A DNA stretch of 11,004 bases from Alistipes sp. (GTDB lineage Bacteria; Bacteroidota; Bacteroidia; Bacteroidales; Rikenellaceae), in assembly GCA_017561105.1 (NCBI GenBank), contig JAFZDR010000191.1:1-11004 (forward strand), given 5' to 3'. Below are positions 1 to 8,143 of the stretch, piece after piece (within the stretch, counting starts at the first letter, position 1; each line of letters starts with the position of its first letter). The translations under genes were made by a program, and so were the position numbers. The notes under the pieces are model-generated. The model was not told where the DNA came from. It saw nothing but the letters and a program-made list of their open reading frames with translations, and did no database searches.

Positions 1-1681
1 CCTTAGTTAGCGTGGTGTAGTGCTTATTCACAAAGGTACGCCACATCTCGAGGCGTTGCGCCTGCTCCTCTTTCGATACCAGGAACTGCGAAACTCCGCG
101 ATAGCTCGATACTGTACCCTCCTCTACAAGTTGTTCTATATGAGGAACTACCGCACTATTCTCGCATAGTGCCTGCTCGAAATTCTCGCCCGAGGCGAGA
201 ACATATACACTGCGCATATTCGAGTCGCTCTTGGCAAGAATAGATTGGAAATAGGCCATATCTGCTCGCTGCTCACTGCTCATATAGTTGCTATTTGCCA
301 AATTGGCATCGAACTCCGACTTTGTGCTATAGAAGGCGAGAATAATACTTATCACAACAACTCCCGCAACTGCCACACGGCTTCGCTCGAGCGATATGGA
401 GGCTATTCTATTCAGCAACTTGTTATTATGCTCCTGCTCTCTCTTCTCGCTCTTCTTCAAGAGGTGTGGCAGATAGACCAACACAAAGACAATGGTTCCG
501 ACAAGGAGCAACGATGCGAAGATACCCAAATCACGCAGTGCAACCGACTGCAGCGGCACAAGCGTCAGAAAGGCTCCTACGGTTGTTATATTTCCGATAA
601 CCAGAGGGAGGAAAATATCCTTTATTGCATCGCGAACAGATGGGGTTTCGCCCATATGCACAACAAGGTGCAGCGGGTAGTTCACCGCAATTCCGAGTAT
701 TACGCTCGAGATACCTATAACGATAATCGACACCTCGCCACCCACAAGTGAGATTGCGCCAAGCGAGAAGAGCCAACCCCAACCGATAGAGAGGAATATC
801 AAAAGAAGATTTCGGATAGAACTTATCGAATATATCACAAGCAGCGTGATAAGCACAACCGAGAGCGATATTGCCAGGATACTATCCTTCTTTATGCGTG
901 ATGCGTTGCCGACCGCGATTTCGGGACCACCCACTATATGTGCCGTAACTGTCGGATGCTCCGCATGCATCACCTCGATAGCCCCATTCAGCAACTTTAC
1001 TAACTTGGAGTTATACTCGGTTTCGCTATTGCCAAATGGAGAGTTCATCATGGCTACAGCTCGGCTCATATCGGGAGTGAAGATGTATCCGTCGTACATC
1101 TCGAAGTTCATCTGCTGATTTGAGCTTTGCAGGCTTGACAACACAGGCGAGAAGAGCGCCAACGGATCCTTCATTATATTACGTGTCATCATTCCGCCCG
1201 ACGGGAACATCAACATCTCGATGTTGCGTTGCATCTGCTGCGACACATACTCCTCATTCGATAGACACGCCTCCATGCGCTCATAATCCTTTGGAGTGAG
1301 GAAATATGGGATATTATCGTAGACAAACTCACCAACCTCCATTATGCGCTCCATATCGAACTGAGCCGTAAGATCGGCACACCACCCCTCCTTATCGTTA
1401 CTGCGCACCTCGCTCAAGAAACGCTCGATGGCATCGATTGTGGCGTCGGCATCGCCCGAAGTGTTAAAGAGGATATAAAGACGGTTTGCACCCGAGATAT
1501 TCTGATATACGGAGAAGGCCTCCTGCTCGGAGTTCTCCAATGGAAGGAAGTCCGAGATATCCTCGCTGAAACGGACCTGAGATATAGCGAGCACCATCGC
1601 CAGCAACAACACAACTAACGAGCCCCACATCATCTTGGTGTGGGTTGCAAAGTAGTCGTATATCTTAAATATCCATCTCAT
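1..1681 (-). CDS. MMPL/RND-family lipid exporter, C-terminal part missing (window edge)
   Basis: The first 560 residues are visible and the frame stays open to the left edge. The ATG at 1681 overlaps the stop of the upstream acyltransferase gene as ATGA. By hydrophobicity there is one helix at about residues 19-36, an extracytoplasmic domain of about 225 residues, five helices between about 266 and 403, a charged loop (about 409-430), a helix at about 434-452, then the start of a second extracytoplasmic domain. This is the half-and-half layout of RND permeases of the MMPL type, so roughly 200 or more residues should lie outside. Family members use the proton motive force to move lipids or polyketides out of the inner membrane. 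Aryl polyene and flexirubin clusters carry one as the presumed exporter, and the LolA-like gene in this operon fits that. In the helix at about 318-341 the proton-relay Asp-Tyr pair of MmpL proteins appears as Asn334-Tyr335. The family call is firm; the cargo is inferred. Confidence 0.88.
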   Translation of the reverse strand, partial: MRWIFKIYDYFATHTKMMWGSLVVLLLAMVLAISQVRFSEDISDFLPLENSEQEAFSVYQNISGANRLYILFNTSGDADATIDAIERFLSEVRSNDKEGWCADLTAQFDMERIMEVGEFVYDNIPYFLTPKDYERMEACLSNEEYVSQQMQRNIEMLMFPSGGMMTRNIMKDPLALFSPVLSSLQSSNQQMNFEMYDGYIFTPDMSRAVAMMNSPFGNSETEYNSKLVKLLNGAIEVMHAEHPTVTAHIVGGPEIAVGNASRIKKDSILAISLSVVLITLLVIYSISSIRNLLLIFLSIGWGWLFSLGAISLVGGEVSIIVIGISSVILGIAVNYPLHLVVHMGETPSVRDAIKDIFLPLVIGNITTVGAFLTLVPLQSVALRDLGIFASLLLVGTIVFVLVYLPHLLKKSEKREQEHNNKLLNRIASISLERSRVAVAGVVVISIILAFYSTKSEFDANLANSNYMSSEQRADMAYFQSILAKSDSNMRSVYVLASGENFEQALCENSAVVPHIEQLVEEGTVSSYRGVSQFLVSKEEQAQRLEMWRTFVNKHYTTLTK

Positions 1682-1688
1682 CGTGCAA
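1678..1688 (-). repeat. 11-base repeated stop/start junction, copy 2 (acyltransferase to exporter)
   Basis: The same 11 bases as at 8755-8765, again encoding a C-terminal Ala-Arg-stop overlapped by the next gene's ATG. The two genes before the junctions are unrelated, as are the two after. Confidence 0.5.
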
Positions 1689-2823
1689 CGAATATATTTT
1701 TGCTATCTACGGCATTTGCGTATATACCGAGCATTATCTCGCGAATCTCCTCGCGGTCGTACTCCTCAGGCAGGGTCGATTCGCATCGCTCGAGGTGCTC
1801 CACAAATCGTAATTTCTCCTCCGCGCTATACTCCGACGCATACGCATCGGTGCCACTCAACATGTCGTGTGCGATATAGTTATTCGGCCACAAGCGGTAT
1901 GCGCTGCAGATTCTGCTATCGACAAGCACAGCCACCGCTACATTAAACTTCTGCGAAGGGTACTCGGCAAACTGCGCCAACTCCTCGGCAGTGATAGGTT
2001 GCGAGAACTCGAAGTGTACTCGTCCCTTATGCGAGGTAATACCCGAAAGGATGCTCTTCAAATCCTCGTCTGCACTCTTTTGGTATGGACCACGGCGGGT
2101 TGCATATATCTCGCAAGCCTTCTGAATATCGCAAGGCTCCCACTCGTACGACACCGTAACCGGCAATATATTCAACTCTGCAATCGAGCGCACCTTATCA
2201 TCCTGGCAGCTCATTCTAAACATATTTATGACACCACGATCGGTTCTATCCAGACCATCCTTCGTGCGACCATTTCTCTGGGCAATCCACACCGACTCAT
2301 TCTGCTCGACCAATGTGTGGCGGATATACTTCGAAAGGTGCTCCGATGCGTAATAGAACTTTCTAAGATCGCTACTCGGACGCTCCACGCGAAACATCTT
2401 ATTCGATCTGCCGATATCGACAACTATCTCGCTGGTCATAAGATTTGCACCGAATGTAATCTGCGAGGTCGGCACATCGTTCTTTATCATGATATTCTGC
2501 AACAATGCAGCATCGAGCATAATATCGCGATGGTTAGCCACAAAGAGGTAGGCCTTATTGCGATCGATAACATCGAAGCCGCCATAGCTAAAGTGCGATA
2601 TCGTCTTCTCGGTAATTCTGTCGTTCACTCTCTGCATAATCTGAGTTTGGAACTCATAGACCGACTTCAACGACAATAACTTCTCGCACAACGCTGCCAC
2701 GGGCTCCTCGGGGAAGAGATAGCTCGCTATAATTGCAAATAGCGGATTATTTGCAATACGGCACATCGACGCGGGAAGTTCCGAATCGTAATATGGGCGA
2801 ATATCATCAAATTCGTTACGCAT
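1678..2823 (-). CDS. Lysophospholipid-acyltransferase-like protein
   Basis: A 381-residue protein, probably membrane-associated, of a PlsC-related acyltransferase group common in Bacteroidota. The catalytic block is VANHRDIMLD at residues 95-104. The His98 to Asp104 spacing is H-x5-D rather than the usual H-x4-D. The second block, WIAQRNGRTKDG at 179-190, replaces the FPEGTRS motif of ordinary PlsC enzymes; this form is typical of the group. I see no clear transmembrane helix; about 28-37 is the most hydrophobic N-terminal stretch. The reaction is expected to be transfer of an acyl chain from ACP or CoA to a hydroxyl or amine of a lipid or sugar acceptor. Given the operon, it may esterify the finished polyene or its anchor (inference). 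It starts inside the end of the preceding oxidoreductase gene (8-base overlap, ATGCGTAA) and its stop overlaps the exporter start. It is not obviously homologous to the PlsC domain at 5819-7318. Confidence 0.85.
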   Translation of the reverse strand: MRNEFDDIRPYYDSELPASMCRIANNPLFAIIASYLFPEEPVAALCEKLLSLKSVYEFQTQIMQRVNDRITEKTISHFSYGGFDVIDRNKAYLFVANHRDIMLDAALLQNIMIKNDVPTSQITFGANLMTSEIVVDIGRSNKMFRVERPSSDLRKFYYASEHLSKYIRHTLVEQNESVWIAQRNGRTKDGLDRTDRGVINMFRMSCQDDKVRSIAELNILPVTVSYEWEPCDIQKACEIYATRRGPYQKSADEDLKSILSGITSHKGRVHFEFSQPITAEELAQFAEYPSQKFNVAVAVLVDSRICSAYRLWPNNYIAHDMLSGTDAYASEYSAEEKLRFVEHLERCESTLPEEYDREEIREIMLGIYANAVDSKNIFVAR

Positions 2824-4327
2824 TGCTATCGAGTTGATTTATCTTATCCAATACATAGTTCTTACCGAGGATAACCTCGCTTGTGTTTATGGCGGTCAAA
2901 GGCACTCCGCAGAAGCCGTGAACATTGCAATTCTGGCCTGTGAGCAACAAATTCTTAACCTTTGTTACGATAGGCACCTGCGACAACATAATGTTGTTGC
3001 AATCCTTCGAGTAACCACACATAGCACCCTCCTTTACGGCGTAGTAGTCGCGTATGGTGAGAGGTGATGCGGTGTTTATCTTGTCGATATAGCTGCGGAA
3101 GTCGGGATAGAGCTCCTCCATGCGGGAGATCAGCTCCTCGACGCACTGCAGCTTCCACTCCTCGTACTCTTTGCCTCGGCGACCAACACTTGTATCCTCC
3201 CACTGCTTAACCTTGTCCCACGACATTGGGGCAGTGATAATCATCTTGTTTGAGAACTCGCCCTGATCAATATCCGGAGGAGTCATATAGAGAAATCCCA
3301 ACGGCCAGGTCCAATTCTCCTTGCCGAAGTTCCATATTTCGTCGTATCGGCTCATGTAGTATACCGAGTGGTTGATATATCGGAATGTATTCGGCTTCAG
3401 CTTGATATTGAGCGTAAATGCCGAATAGGAGTTAGGAATATCGTTCAAACGATTGGTGTAGGCCTTCGGGAGTGGCGAGTTGTCGCCAAAGAGTTTTACG
3501 AGCGTACAAGGGTGTATTGCCGAGATGTAGTAATCGGCCGAGAATACCCTTTTCTTGCGTGTAATAACACTTGTAATGAGCTTATCCTCCGAGGTAATCT
3601 GCTCCACACCATCATTCGTAATGACCTCTCCGCCATTCTCGACGATACAATCGCGCAGAGCCTCTGCAAAGAGGTAGCTGCCACCCGCAAAACGACTTGG
3701 ACCATTTATATAGAGTGCGCATATGAGCGCGTGGATATAGGCCGGAGTCATATTCTCGCGACCTGCATAGAGCGGATTCATATATGCCAATACGGCGGCG
3801 AGTTTTTCGTCGGTGATATATTTTGCAATAAACTCGTTTGCAGCCATCATAAACTCCTCGGAGTGAATTGCAATATAGTCGTCGGACGGACGCAGGTAGA
3901 AGAGGTCCAACTCATCTACAATAGCATATATGGCATCGACATATCGTTTCAGGTTCTCGCGCTGATCGGCAAACGACTCTGCCAACTTCTCGACAAAGGC
4001 CTCCTTGCCCTGCGAGATAGTGTACGACTTTTTATCCTCGGCAAAGTAGAGCGTATCGATAACATCGCTGTCCACATCTTTGATGTGGATTTTGTCGGTT
4101 ATGCCCAGATAGTTGCATATACGACGGATATTTCCGCCAGGCTGCATACCTCCGATAACATGCATTCCGGTATCGAACACCTCACCAAAGCGGATAAAGC
4201 TCTGCAAGCCTCCACCTATGGTAGCATTCTTCTCGATTACAGTAACCTTCACGCCCTCTTTTGCGAGAATGGCACCTGTAAAAAGACCACCTAAGCCACC
4301 ACCTATAATAACTGCACTCTTAGCCAT
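2816..4327 (-). CDS. FAD-dependent oxidoreductase, CrtI/CrtISO/retinol-saturase-like (second of tandem pair)
   Basis: A 503-residue flavoprotein of the family that includes phytoene desaturases, carotenoid isomerases and all-trans-retinol 13,14-reductases. The N-terminal dinucleotide-binding fold has GGGLGG at residues 9-14 and Glu32 at the end of the second strand, followed by IGGGLQSF and DTGMHVIGG, typical of this family. The C-terminal FAD-binding region ends in LLLTGQNCNVHGFCGVPL. Length is normal for the family. Such enzymes oxidise, reduce or isomerise conjugated double bonds without needing a metal, which suits a polyene substrate; the direction of the reaction cannot be read from sequence. 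It lies two bases downstream of a clear paralogue (4330-5826); both carry a GRRG(K/E)EYE motif and the same C-terminal layout, so this looks like a tandem duplication with later divergence. The long plus-strand open frame opposite it is a shadow of this gene. Confidence 0.9.
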   Translation of the reverse strand: MAKSAVIIGGGLGGLFTGAILAKEGVKVTVIEKNATIGGGLQSFIRFGEVFDTGMHVIGGMQPGGNIRRICNYLGITDKIHIKDVDSDVIDTLYFAEDKKSYTISQGKEAFVEKLAESFADQRENLKRYVDAIYAIVDELDLFYLRPSDDYIAIHSEEFMMAANEFIAKYITDEKLAAVLAYMNPLYAGRENMTPAYIHALICALYINGPSRFAGGSYLFAEALRDCIVENGGEVITNDGVEQITSEDKLITSVITRKKRVFSADYYISAIHPCTLVKLFGDNSPLPKAYTNRLNDIPNSYSAFTLNIKLKPNTFRYINHSVYYMSRYDEIWNFGKENWTWPLGFLYMTPPDIDQGEFSNKMIITAPMSWDKVKQWEDTSVGRRGKEYEEWKLQCVEELISRMEELYPDFRSYIDKINTASPLTIRDYYAVKEGAMCGYSKDCNNIMLSQVPIVTKVKNLLLTGQNCNVHGFCGVPLTAINTSEVILGKNYVLDKINQLDSNA

Positions 4328-4329
4328 AT

Positions 4330-5826
4330 CTATCTGCTTATCTCATTTATCTGCTTGTATATCTCCTCTGCCGACACCAACTCGCTACAAACGACTATCG
4401 TGCCCACTATCACACCCATTATTCCGTGCGAATTGACATTCTGTCCCGCAAGTAGCAAGTTCGGCACTTTTGTGCGGTACGGCACTCGTCCGCCCGCTCC
4501 AAGATTTACATCCTTTGCCACTCCGTACATCGAGCCCTCCTCGGTACCCGTATAATCCAGGTAGGTGAGCGGTGTAGATGTGAAGTAGCAATCTATCGTC
4601 GCACGCAATCCCGGCTGATGTTTCTCGACCTCATCGATAAGTCGCTCCGCATATTCGCGCTTGAACGACTCGTACTCCTCGCCTCGACGGCCAATCTTTC
4701 CACCCTTCCACTTCAGCACATCCTCCATCTTCATGTACGAAATCAGCACACCACTCTTGGCGTATGCCGGCGACTGCTCGCTACACATATGCATGTAGAG
4801 AAACCCCTTCGGCCAGCTCTCTGCAGTGTAGTTCTCGCAGTTCCAAGGCGTTTCGGCCGCATAACCATAATAGTTGGTATTCATATACGGCATTGCACCC
4901 TCCTTGAACTTAAGATAGACGGTAAAGCACGATGCCGTTTGCGGTATATTGCTGATACGCGAGCGGAATGCAGGGCGAATAAGCTTTGTATCGAGCATCT
5001 CCAGCAGACGATTTGGATGTATGGTGCTGATTACATAATCGGCACTATGGAACACCTCGTCGGCAGTTATCACGCCCGTAGCCTTTGTATCGTCGCAGCA
5101 CACCTTTACCACGCGCTTAGAGGCCAACACCTCACCGCCCATTTGGCGTATGCTCTTGGTAAGCGATGATGATATAACATCGCTTCCGCCAACTATACGG
5201 AATGCACTGTTGTTGTAGAAATCCATAATATATGCATGCTGCGAGAATGGGGTTTTTCCATACTCGGCAGCATAGAGAGGCAGATCACCCACCAGCGCAT
5301 TTTTCAGCAGTTCATCGGTAAAGAGCGAGTCCAAAACCGCATTTATGGAGAGGGTCTGATACTCGGTATCGACTATCACATCGCGCTTATTCGAGGTGAG
5401 CGAATTGAGTGTCGAAGACTCTGCTATCTGATTGATGATATCGATATATTTCGCCAGCGCATCTTTCTGCTTTGGGAAGTAGTCGGAAAATCGCTCCATA
5501 AAGGCTTCGCGACCATTCGGGAAGAGGAACTTGTTACCCGCCAACGAAACGGTGTTGTATCCGTTGGTATCGAGTGGGCTCAGCGCCATATCCTTATCAA
5601 GGCCAAAGTAGCGCAGGATATGTCCCATTGTTTGATCTGGCTCGGCCGATCCCACAAAGTGCATACCCGTTTCGAACTTCGCACCTCGACGATAGAAGCA
5701 CTGCAGGCAGCCGCCAATCTGCGCACCCTGCTCGAGAATGGTAACATCATAACCACTCTTTTGCAGTATATAACCGCAAGTCAGACCTCCGAGGCCCGAT
5801 CCTATAACAACTACCTTTTTAGACAT
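4330..5826 (-). CDS. FAD-dependent oxidoreductase, CrtI/CrtISO/retinol-saturase-like (first of tandem pair)
   Basis: A 498-residue flavoprotein, paralogous to the next gene downstream. Visible signatures are GSGLGG at residues 9-14, Glu32, IGGCLQCFYRRG, ETGMHFVG, the GRRGEEYESFK block, STPLTYLDYTGTEEGSMYG, and the C-terminal LLLAGQNVNSHGIMGV that closes the FAD site. In this family the reactions are desaturation, saturation or cis-trans isomerisation of polyene chains. In this operon the likely substrate is the ACP-derived unsaturated chain or its transferred lipid form (inference). It differs from its partner by two cysteines in the IGGCLQC segment, where the partner has Gly and Ser. The start codon lies within the end of the glycosyltransferase gene (ATGTCTAA, 8-base overlap), which indicates translational coupling. 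No signal peptide is visible, so it is expected to act in the cytoplasm or at the inner face of the membrane. Confidence 0.9.
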   Translation of the reverse strand: MSKKVVVIGSGLGGLTCGYILQKSGYDVTILEQGAQIGGCLQCFYRRGAKFETGMHFVGSAEPDQTMGHILRYFGLDKDMALSPLDTNGYNTVSLAGNKFLFPNGREAFMERFSDYFPKQKDALAKYIDIINQIAESSTLNSLTSNKRDVIVDTEYQTLSINAVLDSLFTDELLKNALVGDLPLYAAEYGKTPFSQHAYIMDFYNNSAFRIVGGSDVISSSLTKSIRQMGGEVLASKRVVKVCCDDTKATGVITADEVFHSADYVISTIHPNRLLEMLDTKLIRPAFRSRISNIPQTASCFTVYLKFKEGAMPYMNTNYYGYAAETPWNCENYTAESWPKGFLYMHMCSEQSPAYAKSGVLISYMKMEDVLKWKGGKIGRRGEEYESFKREYAERLIDEVEKHQPGLRATIDCYFTSTPLTYLDYTGTEEGSMYGVAKDVNLGAGGRVPYRTKVPNLLLAGQNVNSHGIMGVIVGTIVVCSELVSAEEIYKQINEISR

Positions 5827-7318
5827 TCTGCTCTATACGATTTGCGAGTTCGACATAGTGTTCCTTGTAATATTTGCGCATATACGAGGCCTGCTCCTTC
5901 AATGTTTCGCCATAGCTTCGGAGCTCCGACGGCGAGATGCGCTTGCCAATCTCCAGGTGCATAGGCCATTTTCTCAGATAGCGTCCATGCTTTGGCAGGG
6001 CTTTGCCCGATCCGTATATAATGAGTGGCAAAATATCGATATTAAGCTCTTGTGCCATATGGAAAGCACCCTTATGGAAACGACCTATCGAGCAATCCTT
6101 CGAGCGAGTGCCCTCGGGATATACAGCGATGCTGTAGCCTCGTTCTACGAGCGACTTAAGTTGTGGCAGAATGGCCTCCACGCCCGCAGATACAGGCAGG
6201 AACTCGGCACTGCGAATTGTGTAGCGATAGACCGGATTGTTCCACACCCAATCGGCCGTGAGAATTATCATCTTCGGTGTCTGCATCAACATAGGCATCA
6301 AATCGAGGTGCGACTGATGGTTGCAGATGATAACTGCCGGAGTATCGAACTTCTCGTTATGCGGATTACCCTGTGAATATGGCACTCCCGGGATCTTATG
6401 ATAGCATGTAATAAAGCGCGCAACAAAGCTGAGCATTCGATGCAAATTGTATCGCTTCTTCTCGGTTATCTTACCTATAAGCAGGTAGATATGCACAAGC
6501 GGCGTCATTATCAGCATCGAGAAGACCAGGAAGATCAACATCGCGTAGATTGTACGCAACAGAGTCAGCACACCTCTGATTATAGCCAACGGATAGCCAT
6601 ATATAACCGCCAAGAGGCACAATACCATATTAAGCACTGTTATACGCGCAAAATCCTTTGTAGGGCGGAAGTGCGACACACGCTCACTGCGTGGCGGATA
6701 GAATACATTGACAGGCTCCGAAACGAGTTTTACGCCATGCCACGATGCAAAGACCATAAGCTCCAACTCCGCCTCGTAGCGCGAGGTCAAGAGCGACAAT
6801 CCGCGCAACTTCTTGAGCGGATAGAGTCGATATCCGGTCTGAGTATCCTTGAGATGTGTGAGGGTCTGAACCGCAAACCAGAAGTTGCTGAATGCATTGG
6901 CAAACTTACTGCCCTTGCTACGCTCGGCACTCTCTAAGTTCTTTCTTTCGCCAACGATAAGTGCTCCCGGATGCTCCTGATTTGCACGGAGCAGAACGGG
7001 AATGTCTTCGGGATAGTGCTGTGCATCGCCGTCAAGAGTTATGGCATAGGCAAAGCCCTTTTCGAGGGCATACTCGAAGCCCGCCTTCAGAGCGGCACCC
7101 TTACCCGAGTTTTTCGGCAACTCAACGATGGTTGGCACCTCTTCGAGAGCCTTGAGTAGTTCGATAGTATTATCGGTACAACCGTCGCACACCACGATAA
7201 CATCCGAGCACTGCTCCTGCGCACGCCTTACAACATCGGCAATCGTTCCCGCATTGTTATATGTGGGAATAATGACACAAATGGCTCTTGCTCGTAATGT
7301 CTTCTGTTGTTCCGTCAT
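5819..7318 (-). CDS. Bifunctional glycosyltransferase family 2 / PlsC-type acyltransferase
   Basis: A two-enzyme fusion of 499 residues counted from the ATG at 7318. The GT2 domain spans about 12-215: VIIPTYNN at 15-22, DGDAQH at 96-101 (metal and nucleotide-sugar site), DTQTGYRLYP at 158-167; it resembles dolichyl-phosphate-mannose-synthase-like enzymes. Hydrophobic helices at about 228-282 link it to a PlsC domain at about 305-475, with NHQSHLD at 333-339 (intact H-x4-D) and YPEGTRS at 400-406. The same fusion is a recognised component of aryl polyene and flexirubin clusters, where it is thought to join sugar and acyl groups to the polyene at the inner membrane. The start needs care: an in-frame GTG at 7348 would add ten residues and overlap the dehydratase gene by 13 bases. 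I prefer the ATG, 17 bases after the dehydratase stop, because the added residues carry no recognised domain. Family assignment is firm, acceptors are unknown. Confidence 0.93.
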   Translation of the reverse strand: MTEQQKTLRARAICVIIPTYNNAGTIADVVRRAQEQCSDVIVVCDGCTDNTIELLKALEEVPTIVELPKNSGKGAALKAGFEYALEKGFAYAITLDGDAQHYPEDIPVLLRANQEHPGALIVGERKNLESAERSKGSKFANAFSNFWFAVQTLTHLKDTQTGYRLYPLKKLRGLSLLTSRYEAELELMVFASWHGVKLVSEPVNVFYPPRSERVSHFRPTKDFARITVLNMVLCLLAVIYGYPLAIIRGVLTLLRTIYAMLIFLVFSMLIMTPLVHIYLLIGKITEKKRYNLHRMLSFVARFITCYHKIPGVPYSQGNPHNEKFDTPAVIICNHQSHLDLMPMLMQTPKMIILTADWVWNNPVYRYTIRSAEFLPVSAGVEAILPQLKSLVERGYSIAVYPEGTRSKDCSIGRFHKGAFHMAQELNIDILPLIIYGSGKALPKHGRYLRKWPMHLEIGKRISPSELRSYGETLKEQASYMRKYYKEHYVELANRIEQNV

Positions 7319-7335
7319 TGGGCTATCTACATATT

Positions 7336-7704
7336 TTATTTGCTGCACACAATCGACAACTTGGCAAAGGTAACCTCCTCGGTTGCAACCTCAACCTGGC
7401 ACTTCACGCCACCCTCATCGATGGTTACCTTCTGGAAGATATAGTTGATTGTCGTATTCTCGTTAGGCGAGATTACGCGCAAGAACTTTACACTCTTTAC
7501 GCACTCTATATTGAGCTGGCAATCGCAAAGCTTCTCCAAAAGCTCGTGCGCAATCTGCATAATGCAGACACCCGGCGTAATAGGCTCGCCAGGGAAGTGC
7601 GCTTTATATATAAAGTGTTCCGGGTCCAACTCGATGGTGTATGAGTGTCTGCCCTCGGCGACATCCTCCGAAACAATGGTGTACAAACTGTCAAGTAACT
7701 TCAT
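7336..7704 (-). CDS. 3-hydroxyacyl-ACP dehydratase, FabZ/ApeI-like hot-dog protein
   Basis: A 122-residue single hot-dog domain, a little shorter than FabZ. The signature HFPGEPITPGVCIMQ lies at residues 36-50, with His36 matching the catalytic His of FabZ/FabA. The position that is the catalytic Glu in FabZ (Asp in FabA) is Gln50 here. Expected reaction: removal of water from 3-hydroxyacyl-ACP to give a trans-2-enoyl chain. In aryl polyene-type pathways repeated use without enoyl reduction leaves a conjugated polyene. With Gln50 it may work by a modified mechanism, pair with another dehydratase, or be a binding/thioesterase-like relative. No enoyl reductase is visible in the window, which agrees with a product that stays unsaturated. 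The gene follows the small exported protein after a 20-base AT-rich gap and precedes the glycosyltransferase. Confidence 0.85.
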   Translation of the reverse strand: MKLLDSLYTIVSEDVAEGRHSYTIELDPEHFIYKAHFPGEPITPGVCIMQIAHELLEKLCDCQLNIECVKSVKFLRVISPNENTTINYIFQKVTIDEGGVKCQVEVATEEVTFAKLSIVCSK

Positions 7705-7724
7705 CTATTTTGGTTTTATTCGGT
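7705..7724 (-). other. AT-rich gap between small exported protein and dehydratase genes
   Basis: This is the longest gap in the operon, 20 bases read as accgaataaaaccaaaatag on the coding strand. It has no Shine-Dalgarno sequence. Such A-rich leaders are common ahead of genes in Bacteroidota, where unstructured A-rich sequence helps initiation. Too short to hold a promoter with both the -33 and -7 elements of that phylum. Confidence 0.5.
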
Positions 7725-8138
7725 TTATTCCTCTACAATCGGTGTAAATCGATATCGTATATTGAGCGATGCATCCTCATAGGTCAGTGGCTCACTCTTC
7801 GGCTGTTCGAGCAGTGTAGGCGTAATCTTGCGAAGATTTCGCTTCAACACGCCCTTTATAACAGGGCGGTTCATCGCCTTCATTATGCTGAGTATCTTCA
7901 CCCTACCCTTCTCGGCATCGTATCGATAGGTCAGTGCCGACACACCGAACTCGTTTATTATCGAAGCGGTAGTAACAGCCTTCTCGCTACTCATTATGCA
8001 GACTCCGCTTATATGAGCCTGACGGAAATCGACATACACGCTATATCGCCTATTGCAACTCTCCGTAACCGCACTCTGCGCCGACAACGACACAGTGCCT
8101 ATACAGATTGCCATTATGAGCAACAATGCGCGTTTCAT
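7725..8138 (-). CDS. Small exported protein of unknown family, next to LolA-like gene
   Basis: A 137-residue protein that I do not recognise by name. The first 20 residues form a clear signal peptide: Lys2-Arg3, a hydrophobic core, and a signal peptidase I site near SLSA/QS. No lipobox is seen, so it should be a soluble periplasmic protein. The mature part is about 117 residues, with an HISGVCIMSS segment, a stretch with INEFGVSALTYRYD, and a basic region near KGVLKRNLRK. This alternating pattern of a G-x-small strand, a G-V-S/A-L-Y strand and a Y-D turn faintly recalls LolB or DUF3261-type outer-membrane partners of cluster-encoded LolA proteins, but this is only a guess from the pattern and position. 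It starts five bases after the LolA-like gene. A role in receiving or escorting the lipid product in the periplasm is inference from context. Confidence 0.75.
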   Translation of the reverse strand: MKRALLLIMAICIGTVSLSAQSAVTESCNRRYSVYVDFRQAHISGVCIMSSEKAVTTASIINEFGVSALTYRYDAEKGRVKILSIMKAMNRPVIKGVLKRNLRKITPTLLEQPKSEPLTYEDASLNIRYRFTPIVEE

Positions 8139-8143
8139 AACTT

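Noticed and set aside
1867..2679. A 270-codon plus-strand open frame
   Set aside because: Antisense shadow of the acyltransferase gene, with no recognisable motif in the translation.
3368..4294. A 308-codon plus-strand open frame
   Set aside because: It lies wholly opposite a well-supported FAD oxidoreductase gene and its translation shows no domain; the codon bias of the real gene leaves the antisense frame open.
4331..4356. Short direct repeat tatctgctt at 4331-4339 and 4348-4356
   Set aside because: It encodes part of the C-terminus of the first oxidoreductase; nine bases in two copies is not enough to suggest an element.
5236..5964. A 242-codon plus-strand open frame spanning a gene junction
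   Set aside because: Opposite the first oxidoreductase and the end of the glycosyltransferase fusion; no domain and no initiation signal.
7319..7348. GTG start at 7348 for the GT2-PlsC fusion
   Set aside because: Possible but less likely: it overlaps the dehydratase gene by 13 bases and adds ten residues without domain content; the ATG at 7318 is preferred.
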